64,000 nucleotides of DNA, taken from assembly GCF_028823535.1 (NCBI RefSeq), contig NZ_JAQIYM010000017.1, positions 85,381 to 149,380 on the forward strand, in the 5' to 3' direction. The notes under the pieces were generated by a model. The model had not been told where the DNA came from. It did not search any database and was given only the letters and a program-made list of their open reading frames with translations. The stretch is from Pseudomonas serbica. GTDB lineage: Bacteria; Pseudomonadota; Gammaproteobacteria; Pseudomonadales; Pseudomonadaceae. Shown here piece by piece: positions 15,820 to 24,306 of the stretch (the stretch's first letter is position 1; every line of letters starts with the position of its first letter). The position numbers and the translations under genes were made by a program.

Positions 15820-16614
15820 TTAAAACCGCGTGCTTTTGAGAAAATCAGCCAGACGCGGCGATTGCGGGCGCTCGAACAGATCCTTGGGTGGCCCCTGCTC
15901 TTCGATACGCCCCTGGTTCATGAAGACGATCTTGTCCGAGACCTCGAAGGCGAAGCGCATTTCGTGGGTCACCAGCAGCATGGTCATGCCGTCTTCGGCC
16001 AGGCCCTTGATCACGCTGAGCACCTCGCCCACCAGTTCCGGGTCCAGCGCCGAGGTCACTTCATCGAACAGCATCAGGCTCGGGTTCATCGCAATCGCCC
16101 GGGCAATCGCCACGCGCTGTTGCTGACCGCCGGACAACTGCCCGGGAAAATGATCGCGGCGCTCCAGCAGGCCCACCCGCTCCAGCCATTTTTCCGCCAG
16201 GGCCACCGCTTCGTCCTTGTGCAGCTTCTTGACCTTGAGCAAACCGAGGGTGACGTTCTGCAGCGCGGTCAGGTGCGGGAACAGGTTGAATTGCTGGAAC
16301 GCCATGCCCGTCATGGCCCGATGGCGGGCGATGACTTTCTCCGGGTGGCGGATGCGCTTGCCGTTGACTTCGTCATAGCCGATGGATTCGCCATCGAGCA
16401 GGATCTGCCCGCCCTGGAATTCTTCGAGCATGTTCACGCAGCGCAACAACGTGGTCTTGCCCGAACCGCTGGAACCGATCAGGGTCACCACGTTGCCGCG
16501 CTGCATGCTCAGATCGACGCCCTTGAGCACTTCGAGCTGGTCGTAACGCTTGTGCAGGCCGCGAATGTCCAGCAGCGGCTGGCCGTTTTGTGCAGGGGTT
16601 TGAGTCTGAGTCAT
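15820..16614 (-). CDS. Polar amino acid ABC transporter ATP-binding protein
   Basis: Protein of 264 residues. Walker A GSSGSGKTT near residue 50, signature LSGGQQQRVAIARA, Walker B LMLFDEVTSALDPELVG, then the H-loop VTHEM. The sequence is of the GlnQ/HisP polar amino acid class. The ATG overlaps the end of the upstream permease gene by 4 bases, indicating translational coupling. It energises uptake by the two permeases and the periplasmic binding protein encoded upstream. With the downstream catabolic genes the probable substrate is D-glucosaminate, an amino sugar acid. Confidence 0.92.
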   Translation of the reverse strand: MTQTQTPAQNGQPLLDIRGLHKRYDQLEVLKGVDLSMQRGNVVTLIGSSGSGKTTLLRCVNMLEEFQGGQILLDGESIGYDEVNGKRIRHPEKVIARHRAMTGMAFQQFNLFPHLTALQNVTLGLLKVKKLHKDEAVALAEKWLERVGLLERRDHFPGQLSGGQQQRVAIARAIAMNPSLMLFDEVTSALDPELVGEVLSVIKGLAEDGMTMLLVTHEMRFAFEVSDKIVFMNQGRIEEQGPPKDLFERPQSPRLADFLKSTRF

Positions 16615-17273
16615 GGCAAGGCCACCCGCTTTTCAATGTGCCGGCCGAGTAACTCGATGCCGTAGTTGATGACGAAGAACAGGAATCCGGCGAACAGGTA
16701 GAACTCCAGGGTCATGAAGTTGCGGGCAATGATCTGCTGGGTACTGAGCAGCAGCTCGGCCACGCCGATCACCGACAACAGGGTCGATGCCTTGACGATC
16801 TCGGTGGACGAGTTGACCCAGGTCGGCAGGATCTGCCGCATCGCCTGGGGCAACAGCACGTAGCCGAGGGCCTGGTAGAACGTCAGGCCGATGGCCTGGC
16901 TCGCTTCCATCTGCCCGCGCGGCAAGGCCTGCAATGCGCCGCGCACGATCTCGGCGACGTGGGAGCCGCAAAACAGCGTCAGCCCCAACGCCCCGGCCTG
17001 GAACGCGCCGATCTGCCAGCCCAGCGCCGGCGCCATGTAGAAGCAGGCCAGCACCAACACGAACACCGGGGTACCGCGAATCACATCGACGTAGAAACGA
17101 AACGGCGCGCGCATCCAGAACTTGCCGTAGGTCAGCACCAGGCCGGCGAACACACCGAGCAGCGTGCCAAGCAAAATCGCCAGCGCCGACACCTGCACAC
17201 TGGTCAGGAAACCTTGCCAGAGCGGTTCGCGCGCCACCCATAACTCATGCAACCAACTGGGGGATTCGTACAT
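16611..17273 (-). CDS. Polar amino acid ABC transporter permease 2
   Basis: Protein of 220 residues of the HisMQ permease family with about five membrane segments. The EAA-type loop ASQAIGLTFYQALGYVLLPQAMRQILPTWVN (given in parts: QAIGLTFYQALGYVLLPQA, then MRQILP) contacts the ATPase. It starts 8 bases after the first permease gene ends and overlaps the ATPase gene by 4 bases, so the transporter genes form one translational unit. Confidence 0.92.
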   Translation of the reverse strand: MYESPSWLHELWVAREPLWQGFLTSVQVSALAILLGTLLGVFAGLVLTYGKFWMRAPFRFYVDVIRGTPVFVLVLACFYMAPALGWQIGAFQAGALGLTLFCGSHVAEIVRGALQALPRGQMEASQAIGLTFYQALGYVLLPQAMRQILPTWVNSSTEIVKASTLLSVIGVAELLLSTQQIIARNFMTLEFYLFAGFLFFVINYGIELLGRHIEKRVALP

Positions 17274-17281
17274 GGAGCCTC

Positions 17282-17944
17282 CTATCGGCGGATCGCCAGG
17301 CGCTGCTCGAGGTAACGCAGCATCATGGCAATGAGGTAACAGGCCGCCACATAGAGCGCCGTGGTCACCAGCCAGGTTTCAATCACCCGGTAGCTCTCGA
17401 CATTGATCTTGCGCGCGTAATAGGTCAGCTCCGGCACCGCGATCGCGGCCGCCAGCGAGGTGTCCTTGAACAGCGAAATGAAGTTGTTCGACAGCGCCGG
17501 CAACACATTGCGCAGCATCACCGGCACGGTGACGTAGGCCTTGACCTGCCACTCGCCCAGGCCGATGGCCAGGCCGGCTTCGCGCTGGCCCTTGGGAATG
17601 CTCAGCAGGCCGCCGCGGAACACTTCGGTCAAATAGGCCCCGGCATACAGCGACAGGGTGATGATGAACGAAGGGATCTTGTCCAGGCGAATGCCCAGGC
17701 TTGGCAAGGCGAAGTAGATCAACAGGATCAACACCAGGATTGGCGTGTTGCGGATCACCGTGACATACACCGAAGCCAGTACCCGCAATGCGCGGTGCTT
17801 CGACAACAAAGCAAACGCCATCAGCAGGCCGATCACGCAGCCGATGGCGATCGACACCAGCGCCAGTTCAAGGCCCAGGCCGAGCCCCGCCAGCAAGGTG
17901 TCGAAATCGCGCCACACGGCGGCAAAGTTCAACTGATAGTTCAT
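17282..17944 (-). CDS. Polar amino acid ABC transporter permease 1
   Basis: Protein of 220 residues, the same HisMQ family as its neighbour. The cytoplasmic loop EAGLAIGLGEWQVKAYVTVP is the ATPase contact. Membrane segments begin at about residue 20 (GLGLELALVSIAIGCVIGLL). It lies 47 bases after the binding-protein gene and forms a heterodimeric channel with the second permease. The separate pair of short permeases is the normal arrangement for arginine/glutamate-type importers. Confidence 0.92.
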   Translation of the reverse strand: MNYQLNFAAVWRDFDTLLAGLGLGLELALVSIAIGCVIGLLMAFALLSKHRALRVLASVYVTVIRNTPILVLILLIYFALPSLGIRLDKIPSFIITLSLYAGAYLTEVFRGGLLSIPKGQREAGLAIGLGEWQVKAYVTVPVMLRNVLPALSNNFISLFKDTSLAAAIAVPELTYYARKINVESYRVIETWLVTTALYVAACYLIAMMLRYLEQRLAIRR

Positions 17945-17991
17945 GGTCGGCAGTACCTTGAACGGGGCGCGTACGCCCCGCCCTCACGGGA

Positions 17992-18840
17992 TCATTTGAA
18001 TTCGGCGGGGAATCCGATGGCTGGCGTCGGCAAGTCGACACCGAACCACTGCTTGAACGACGCGGCGTAGGTCGGGAACTCAACGCCGGTCATGGCTTCA
18101 TGCAGGGTGGTATTGACGAAGTTCAACCAGTCCTGGTCGCCGCGCTTGACCGCACAGGCATAGGTTTGCGGGCTCCAGGCATAGGCCGGGCTGCGATAGC
18201 GCCCGGCGTTCTGCACCATCAGGTACTTCACTGAAGACTGGTCAGTGGCCGCCGCGTCGGCACGGCCAGAGTTCACCGCCTGGTACATCAGGTCGACGCT
18301 GTCGTACTGATCGACCTTGGCCTTGGGCAACGCCTGGTGCACCAGTTCTTCGGCGTAGACGTTTTGCAGCACCGCCACGGTGACGCTGTCACCGGCGGCT
18401 TTCATGTCGTCGATTTCCTTGTACTTGCTGTTGGCCGGCAACAGCAGGCCGACGCCTTCGCGGTAGTACGGCAGGGTAAAGGCCACTTGCTGGGCACGGC
18501 TGGCGGTGACGGTAATGAACTGGCAGCTCATGTCGACCTTGTCGGTCAACAGGTTGGGAATCCGCGCATCGGACGACTGCACCACGAACTCGACCTTGCT
18601 CGGGTCGTTGAACAAGCCTTTGGCGACCATGCGCGCAATGTCGATATCAAAGCCCTGCAACTTGCCATCCGCCCCCTGGAAGTGCCAAGGCGCATTGGTG
18701 CTGCCGGTACCCACGATCAGTTTGCCGCGGGCCAGTACGCTGTCGAGCTTGCTGTCCGCCGCCTGGGCCACGCCCACGGCAGCAGCAGAGGCTGCAAAAA
18801 CAAAAACACACGCTTTGAACAAGGAAGGTCGGCGATGCAT
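17992..18840 (-). CDS. Periplasmic amino-acid-type binding protein of the ABC transporter
   Basis: Protein of 282 residues with a clear signal peptide (MHRRPSLFKACVFVFAASAA, cleavage after VAQA), then a family 3 solute-binding domain: LDSVLARGKLIVGTGSTNAP, LQGFDIDIARMVAKGL and DKVDMSCQFITVTASRAQQV. I choose ATG 18840, 8 bases after GGAG, instead of an ATG three codons upstream. It is the first gene of the minus-strand cluster and lies 23 bases from a palindromic operator candidate. Ligand is not determined from sequence; the downstream enzymes suggest D-glucosaminate. Confidence 0.88.
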   Translation of the reverse strand: MHRRPSLFKACVFVFAASAAAVGVAQAADSKLDSVLARGKLIVGTGSTNAPWHFQGADGKLQGFDIDIARMVAKGLFNDPSKVEFVVQSSDARIPNLLTDKVDMSCQFITVTASRAQQVAFTLPYYREGVGLLLPANSKYKEIDDMKAAGDSVTVAVLQNVYAEELVHQALPKAKVDQYDSVDLMYQAVNSGRADAAATDQSSVKYLMVQNAGRYRSPAYAWSPQTYACAVKRGDQDWLNFVNTTLHEAMTGVEFPTYAASFKQWFGVDLPTPAIGFPAEFK

Positions 18841-18863
18841 GGCAAGCACTCCAGGGCGATGTT

Positions 18864-18903
18864 TATTCCGCTATACCGGAATATGGTATGTAACAACGGA
18901 ATA
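18864..18903 (-). promoter_or_regulatory. Candidate IclR operator over the cluster promoter
   Basis: TATTCCG-N6-CGGAATA (18864-18883) is a perfect 7-bp inverted repeat; another CGGAATA half-site lies exactly 20 bases away at 18897-18903. The central part on the minus strand holds a TATAGC -10 candidate, with a weak TTGTT-rich -35 region upstream. IclR-family operators are short palindromes of this kind. The intergenic stretch 18904-19078 holds nothing else I can identify. Confidence 0.6.
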
Positions 18904-19078
18904 GACAGCAGAAAGTGTGCCACAGGTTGTGGGCGGAATGTAGGGGGGATTGAAAAGTGTTTTGAATCAGATGGATGGAATGATGTGAGGAAAACGCGTT
19001 ACCAAAAGAGACGCTGGCGTAGCGCTACCGTTGGCTACGGATGGCGGGTATCTGGTTCACAAATGGTGCGTAGGTGTT

Positions 19079-19182
19079 TCTGTGGGAGCGGCCTGCTCGC
19101 GATGGACGTCAACGATAACGCGGGCTGTCTGAATGCCCGCGTTGTATGGACGTTTTTCCCGAGCATGCTCGCTCCTGCAGGT
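19079..19182. repeat. Degenerate REP pair, opposite orientation
   Basis: CTGTGGGAGCGGCCTGCTCG with CGATGG, then about 55 bases on CGAGCATGCTCGCTCCTGCA. The second copy carries several changes. Here the GTGGGAG ends face outward. It lies between the ABC binding-protein gene and the end of the TerC-like gene. Confidence 0.7.
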
Positions 19183-19205
19183 GCAGCGCCGGTCGGGGGA
19201 TACAA

Positions 19206-20765
19206 TCACCCGCTGAGGCGATCCAGAAACACCCGTGTCACCCGCCGCTCTTCAACCGACATGACGGTCAACCGCCAGCCTTCCCACTCGTGGCTGTCGC
19301 CGATCATCGGCAGCCGATCCAGCAGGCTCACCACCAAACCGGCCAGGGTTTGATAGTCGTCGGTCGGTTGTGCCGCAAACCCGGTCCGCTGATGCACCCG
19401 CGCCAGGTTCAATGCGCCGCTGACCACGAAGCCGCCCTTCTCCTCGACCACGTCCGGGCCTTCGATCTCGCTGGCGTCGGGCAGCTCACCGGCAATCGAC
19501 TCAAGGATGTCGGTCATGGTCAATACGCCGACGAAGTCACCGAATTCGTTGACCACAAACGCGATGTGGGTCGAGGCCTGGCGCATCTGTTCCAGGGCAT
19601 TGAGGATCGAATAGCTGTCCAGCAGATTGATGGCCTGGCGGGCAAGGTGGGCAAGATCGGGCTGGTTGCCGGCCAGGTATTCCTTCAGCAACTCTTTCTT
19701 GTGCACGAAGCCCAGCGGCTCATCCACCGCGCCGTCGCGAATCAGCGGCAGCCGCGAGTAGGACGAATGCATCAGCCGTGTACGAATCGTCTCGGCGTCA
19801 TCAGCCAGGTCGATATAGTCGACGTCGGCGCGCACGCTCATCAACGTACGGATCGGTCGCTCCGCCAGTTGCAGCACACCGCTGATCATCACTCGCTCGC
19901 GGCGATCGAACAGCTGTTCACCCGCTGCCTCGCCGTTATCCAGCAGGTCGGCAATCTCCTCACCGACCTCTTCCACCGCTAATTTGCGTCCGCCGAGCAA
20001 ACGCATCACCGCATGGGCGGTCCGCTCTCGCATCGGTCGCAAGCCCTGCATCGAGCGCTTGCGCCGTGCCCGGGCGATCTGGTTGAACACCTCGATCAGG
20101 ATCGAGAAACCGATGGCCGCGTACAGATAACCCTTGGGAATGTGGAAGCCCAGGCCTTCGGCGGTCAGCGCAAAACCGATCATCATCAGGAAGCCCAGGC
20201 ACAGCATGATCACGGTGGGGTGTGCATTGACGAAGCGGGTCAACGGTTTACTGGCAACGATCATCAGGCCGATGGAGATGATCACGGCGATCATCATCAC
20301 CGCGAGCTCGTCGACCATGCCTACCGCGGTAATCACGGCATCGAGGGAGAACACCGCATCGAGCACCACGATTTGCGCCACGATGGGCCAGAACAGCGCG
20401 TAAGCCGTATTGGACGTGCGCTCGCCGACATGCCCTTCGAGCCGCTCATGCAGCTCCATGGTCGCCTTGAACAACAGGAACACACCGCCAAAGAGCATGA
20501 TCAGGTCGCGACCCGAGAAGCTCTTGTCGAACACTTCGAACAATGGCTGCGTCAGGGTCACCAGCCAGGAAATACTCGCCAGCAGGCCCAGGCGCATCAA
20601 CAACGCCAGGGACAGACCGATGATTCGCGCGCGGTCACGTTGCTCCGGTGGCAATTTGTCCGCGAGGATCGCGATGAACACCAGGTTGTCGATACCCAAC
20701 ACCAGCTCCAGCACAATCAGCGTCAACAAGCCCAGCCATGCGGTGGGGTCAGCTAACCATTCCAT
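19206..20765 (-). CDS. TerC-family membrane protein with CBS and CorC/HlyC domains
   Basis: Protein of 519 residues. N-terminal TerC domain with about seven membrane helices (about residues 1-235; acidic motifs LELVLGIDNLVFIAI and VVLDAVFSLDAVITAVGMVD that mark the family), a paired CBS domain (about 300-425, GVLTMTDILESIAGELPD), and a transporter-associated CorC/HlyC domain at the end. The layout is that of E. coli YoaE/YegH. TerC proteins are linked to manganese export or metal insertion at the membrane; the substrate of this branch is not established. It stands alone. Confidence 0.88.
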   Translation of the reverse strand: MEWLADPTAWLGLLTLIVLELVLGIDNLVFIAILADKLPPEQRDRARIIGLSLALLMRLGLLASISWLVTLTQPLFEVFDKSFSGRDLIMLFGGVFLLFKATMELHERLEGHVGERTSNTAYALFWPIVAQIVVLDAVFSLDAVITAVGMVDELAVMMIAVIISIGLMIVASKPLTRFVNAHPTVIMLCLGFLMMIGFALTAEGLGFHIPKGYLYAAIGFSILIEVFNQIARARRKRSMQGLRPMRERTAHAVMRLLGGRKLAVEEVGEEIADLLDNGEAAGEQLFDRRERVMISGVLQLAERPIRTLMSVRADVDYIDLADDAETIRTRLMHSSYSRLPLIRDGAVDEPLGFVHKKELLKEYLAGNQPDLAHLARQAINLLDSYSILNALEQMRQASTHIAFVVNEFGDFVGVLTMTDILESIAGELPDASEIEGPDVVEEKGGFVVSGALNLARVHQRTGFAAQPTDDYQTLAGLVVSLLDRLPMIGDSHEWEGWRLTVMSVEERRVTRVFLDRLSG

Positions 20766-20949
20766 GAAAACGTCTCGATCTCTTCAGTGAATTCAGAATG
20801 CCGGGCACGGCAAGGCACGGCGCAGAGGCCGCGAAACAGCAAGGACCTTGGCGTTCGGACGTCGAAAGACCGGGTATCTGGAGTGCGTCAGGACCGCGCG
20901 TTGGCGCGAAGGGAAAGGATAACTGGGGGGCTCCGTGAGGGTGTTCATG

Positions 20950-20976
20950 CAAGTCCTGGAAATGAAAAAGGACTTG
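20950..20976 (-). other. Hairpin in the leader of the TerC-like gene
   Basis: CAAGTCCT, an 11-base loop, AGGACTTG: a perfect 8-bp stem within the 281-bp gap between the TerC-like gene and the LysR gene. I see no other feature in this gap. In particular, the conserved core of a yybP-ykoY manganese riboswitch is not recognisable. Confidence 0.4.
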
Positions 20977-21046
20977 AATCGTACAGGCGGCAGCGACAAA
21001 TCCTACAGCTGGAAATCATTTCAAGATCTGTAGAAGACCAAAACGG

Positions 21047-21916
21047 TCACCCTGATTGTTTGATCCGTTCGACATACCTGAGCACCGCCGGTGATTTCTC
21101 GAACCGCCGATGAATCAACGCCAGCCATGAAGACGCTTTACAGTCCTTGATCTGGCGATAAACCACACTCGGCAAACTGACATGCCCGACCACCGACGCC
21201 GGCACCACCGCTACGCCCTGGCCGAGGGACACCAGGGCAATCACTGCCACCAATCCACCCGGTTGCGCCCCCAGCCTGGGTACGAAACCACCCTCGGTGG
21301 CGACCTGCAAGGTGCCGTTGACTTGCTCCGGCAGAATAAAGTTTTCGTTCTGCAAATGCGCGCAGGTGATCGCTGCCACGCGGTTCAACCATGAACCATC
21401 CGGCAACGCCAGCACAAAGCCTTCATCACTCAGACGCACACTGTCGACGCCATCGGGCAAGGCCATCGGACAGCGGATATAGCCCAGGTCGAAGCGCCCT
21501 TCCAGGATCATGCTCGGCAGGCTGGCCATGGGACTTTCCCGCACATTGAGGCTGACATCCGGGTATTGGCCGGTAAAACCCTGCACCTGTTTTTGCAGCA
21601 ACCCCGAATACACCGCCGACGCGACGTAACCCAGTTCGATATGACCAATGTCCCCACGCCCGGCGCGCTGGGCGTTTTGCTGGGCGTATTCGAATTGCCG
21701 CACCGTCGCCTCGGCTTCGATCAACAGGGCAGCCCCGGCTTCGGTCAGGCTGACTTCACGCGTCTGGCGCACGAACAGGCGCGTGCCGAGTTCGTTTTCC
21801 ATGTCCTGGATCTGCCGAGTCAAGGTCGGCGGTGCGATGCCGAGTTGTTCGGCAGCGCGAGTGAAGTTGCCTTGGCGGGCAACAGCGAGAAAATAGCGGA
21901 AATGACGGATGTCCAT
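21047..21916 (-). CDS. LysR-family regulator divergent from an MFS exporter
   Basis: Protein of 289 residues. N-terminal winged helix MDIRHFRYFLAVARQGNFTR / AAEQLGIAPPTLTRQIQDME is canonical LysR DNA-binding sequence; the rest is the periplasmic-binding-like effector domain (ELGYVASAVYSGLLQKQVQG). It is divergently transcribed from the MFS gene with 103 bases between starts, the usual arrangement for a LysR protein controlling an efflux pump. Ligand unknown. Start ATG at 21916. Confidence 0.9.
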   Translation of the reverse strand: MDIRHFRYFLAVARQGNFTRAAEQLGIAPPTLTRQIQDMENELGTRLFVRQTREVSLTEAGAALLIEAEATVRQFEYAQQNAQRAGRGDIGHIELGYVASAVYSGLLQKQVQGFTGQYPDVSLNVRESPMASLPSMILEGRFDLGYIRCPMALPDGVDSVRLSDEGFVLALPDGSWLNRVAAITCAHLQNENFILPEQVNGTLQVATEGGFVPRLGAQPGGLVAVIALVSLGQGVAVVPASVVGHVSLPSVVYRQIKDCKASSWLALIHRRFEKSPAVLRYVERIKQSG

Positions 21917-22019
21917 CGGTGCATTAGCTCAAAGGTAATGAAGTGACGGTATGTGCCTAACAAAGGTAGCGCCAGCCAGCGATAAGCTGCAGCCAACCCC
22001 ACAGTAGAGAACCCTCGCC

Positions 22020-23564
22020 ATGTCCGTCAAACCCAGGGTGAGCCCGCGCCTGACCTTGCTGACCGCCTCGGCGGTATGCTCGTTGATCGTACTCGACACC
22101 AACATCGTCGCCGTTACCTTGCCAAGCATCGCTCGGGACTTGGGGGCGAATTTCGCTGACATCGAATGGGTGATCAGCGCCTATATGCTGGCTTTTGCCG
22201 CGCTGTTGCTGCCCGCGGGCAGCCTGGCCGATCGCTTTGGTCGGCAGAAAATGCTCATGTGCGGGCTGGGCATTTTCATCCTCGCATCACTGGGGTGCGG
22301 TGCCGCGCCTAACGCGTTGTTCCTCGATATCGCCCGCGCCATCAAGGGTGTCGGCGCGGCGCTACTGTTGACCTCGGCCCTCGCCTCCATCGGCCACACC
22401 TTCCACGATGAAGTCGAACGGGCCAAGGCCTGGGCATTCTGGGGCGGTTGCATGGGCGTGGCCATGACGGCAGCGCCAACCCTGGGCGGCTTGATTGCCG
22501 AATACGTGGGCTGGCGCTGGATTTTCTACCTCAACCTGCCAGTGGGGCTGTTGCTGATGGTCATGGTCTGGCGCGCAGTGCCGGAATCCCGTGATGCCCA
22601 GGCCGCGCGCCTCGATCCGTGGGGCAGCCTGGCCTTCAGCGCCAGCTTGTTGTGCCTGATCTGGGGGCTGATCGAAGCCAACCGGATCGGCTGGAACAAC
22701 CCTGCGACCTATGCCCGCCTGGTGGCTGGGGCCCTGTTGCTGGGGTTATTCGTGGTGATCGAACGCCTGCAACAGCGGCCAATGATCGACCTGCAACTGT
22801 TCCGTCATCCGCGCTTCATCGGCGCGCTGCTCGGCATGTTTGCCTACGCCGCGTGCGCCCAGGTGATGATGACGCTGTTGCCGTTCTACCTGCAGAACGG
22901 CTTGGGTTTCACCGCCATCCGGGCGGGGCTGGGCATGCTGCCATTTGCCATTACCCTGCTGATTTTGCCACGGGTCGGCGCACGCCTGGCGGGACGCGTG
23001 ACGCCAGCAAACATGATGGCCATCGGGTTGACGCTCGTCGGCAGCGGTAATTTGCTGAGCGCTTGGGCGGTCGTTAGCGGTGGTTACCTGCCCTTCGCCC
23101 TGGCGATTGCCGTGACCGGCGCCGGAGCCGGGTTGCTCAATGGCGATACGCAGAAAAACATCATGGCCTGTGTGCCACGGGAACGCACCGGCATGGCCTC
23201 GGGCATGAGTACCACCATGCGCTTCAGCGCTATCGTGCTGGCCATCGGTGTGTATGGCGCGTTGCTTTCCGGGCATAGCGAACGGTTGCTGCACGACGGC
23301 CTGGCGACACAGGGCGGGCAATGGCTGGAACACACCCAAGGCATTGCCTCGCGGGTGGTGGCGGGCGATATGCCGGCGGCGCTGAGTCTGGTGCCGGAGG
23401 CCGCGCGGCCGCTGGTCGAGCCGCTGGCGCGACAGGCTTTCGTGGGTGGTTTCAGCCTGTTGCTGTGGGTCGCGGGGCTGGCGGGATTGCTGGGGGCGCT
23501 GGTGGTGGGCACGCTGATGCGTCATCCGCTTCCAATGCCGCGCACAGCGCTGGTGCTGGAATGA
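22020..23564 (+). CDS. MFS drug exporter, DHA2 (EmrB/QacA) family
   Basis: Protein of 514 residues with about 14 hydrophobic segments. Motif D1-type sequence LDTNIVAVTLPSIARDL in helix 1, the family A motif GSLADRFGRQKML in loop 2-3 and motif C-like GVAMTAAPTLGGLIAEYVGWRWIF (cited in parts: APTLGGLIAEYVGWRWIF) mark a proton-coupled exporter of drugs or metabolites. No EmrA-like membrane-fusion partner is adjacent, so it probably works alone in the inner membrane. Control by the divergent LysR protein is likely. Substrate cannot be inferred. Confidence 0.88.
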   Translation: MSVKPRVSPRLTLLTASAVCSLIVLDTNIVAVTLPSIARDLGANFADIEWVISAYMLAFAALLLPAGSLADRFGRQKMLMCGLGIFILASLGCGAAPNALFLDIARAIKGVGAALLLTSALASIGHTFHDEVERAKAWAFWGGCMGVAMTAAPTLGGLIAEYVGWRWIFYLNLPVGLLLMVMVWRAVPESRDAQAARLDPWGSLAFSASLLCLIWGLIEANRIGWNNPATYARLVAGALLLGLFVVIERLQQRPMIDLQLFRHPRFIGALLGMFAYAACAQVMMTLLPFYLQNGLGFTAIRAGLGMLPFAITLLILPRVGARLAGRVTPANMMAIGLTLVGSGNLLSAWAVVSGGYLPFALAIAVTGAGAGLLNGDTQKNIMACVPRERTGMASGMSTTMRFSAIVLAIGVYGALLSGHSERLLHDGLATQGGQWLEHTQGIASRVVAGDMPAALSLVPEAARPLVEPLARQAFVGGFSLLLWVAGLAGLLGALVVGTLMRHPLPMPRTALVLE

Positions 23565-23592
23565 CCCGTATCTGGAGATTTCATCTCTGAAT

Positions 23593-23614
23593 GTGCTGGC
23601 GATCAGGCCAGCAC
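23593..23614. terminator. Hairpin between convergent MFS and chlD genes
   Basis: GTGCTGGC-GATCAG-GCCAGCAC is a perfect 8-bp stem between two convergent genes. It lacks a clear T-tract, so it is a weak terminator candidate. Confidence 0.4.
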
Positions 23615-23628
23615 GGGCAACACCGTAC

Positions 23629-24300
23629 TCAGTTCGGCAGCAGCTCGTCGATATGCCGATATTCGGATTGCAACTGCGCTGCCAATACCTTGCTGCGCCC
23701 AAGACGAATCGGCCCGCGTTCGATGTCGATCAGCAGCCCCGGACAGTCGAGCGCGGGCAACGACGGCCATTCTTTCAATCGGCCATCAGTCACCAGCAAC
23801 AGCCGCTGCAGTTCCGCCGGGAAACGCTTTTGCCGAACGGCCAGCCACCGCCCCGCTTCGCCAAGCGCCGCCAGCAGTGGCGTGCCACCACCGGCGCCCA
23901 AGCCATCGAGCCACTGGCGCAAGCCCGTCGACGTTTTCAAACCTTGCACCTGCCACTTCGGCACCGCACCGCTGGCCGTCAACAAAGCCAGGCGCGCCCG
24001 CTGGCGGTAGGCATCATCGAACAATTGCGCCAACAGGCCCTTGGCATCGCTCAATGCCTGGTGGCGACGCGTTGAAGCCGACGCGTCGACAATCACCAGC
24101 CACAGCTCATGGGGCGAGCGCGTGCGCTGCTGGAACAACACATCCTGGCGCTGGCGCGGCCGACCGTTGAGTAACGTGCCTGGCCAATTGATCGCGCCGC
24201 TTTGGGCAGCATGACGTTTACCCTGCTTGCCGTGATCGAGTCGTCCGGCACGCGGTCTGGCATTCGCCCCCGCGTCAGACCGGGGGCGAATGCCTAGGGC
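23629..24300 (-). CDS. chlD: Cobaltochelatase medium subunit, VWA part, reached by -1 frameshift from chlI
   Basis: The frame encodes 223 residues but has no ATG, GTG or TTG between its upstream stop and position 24141, yet family-like sequence is present well before that (HGKQGKRHAAQSGAINWPGT, then LLNGRP). From there a VWA domain follows with the metal-binding motif DASAS (VIVDASAST) and a late LLLVTDGRLKEW. A -1 slip at 24300-24306 joins it to chlI, giving a 554-residue protein: AAA+ domain, short linker, VWA domain, the ChlD/BchD layout. It would form a cobaltochelatase with ChlI and CobN. A GTG start at 24141 would give a truncated VWA protein without a proper ribosome site; I regard that as unlikely. 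Confidence 0.82.
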   Translation of the reverse strand, partial: ALGIRPRSDAGANARPRAGRLDHGKQGKRHAAQSGAINWPGTLLNGRPRQRQDVLFQQRTRSPHELWLVIVDASASTRRHQALSDAKGLLAQLFDDAYRQRARLALLTASGAVPKWQVQGLKTSTGLRQWLDGLGAGGGTPLLAALGEAGRWLAVRQKRFPAELQRLLLVTDGRLKEWPSLPALDCPGLLIDIERGPIRLGRSKVLAAQLQSEYRHIDELLPN

Positions 24301-24306
24301 TTTTTT
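24259..24306 (-). promoter_or_regulatory. Programmed -1 ribosomal frameshift signal
   Basis: In the minus-strand message the chlI zero-frame reads CCA AAA AAG CCC TAG. The heptamer A AAA AAG (24306-24300) is the slippery site used in E. coli dnaX. After a 5-base spacer comes a perfect 14-bp stem, GGCATTCGCCCCCG / CGGGGGCGAATGCC with an 8-base loop (24294-24259). The zero frame stops two codons after the slip site, while the -1 frame stays open for the VWA domain. Confidence 0.9.

Noticed and set aside
20766..21046. Possible yybP-ykoY manganese riboswitch before the TerC-like gene
   Set aside because: Only a simple hairpin is seen. The conserved internal-loop sequences of that riboswitch are not recognisable.
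24139..24141. GTG as an independent start of the VWA protein
   Set aside because: No suitable ribosome site (CAGGAT abuts the GTG), and family-like sequence (SGAINWPGTLLNGRP) is already encoded upstream in the same frame. The frameshift from chlI explains the frame better.
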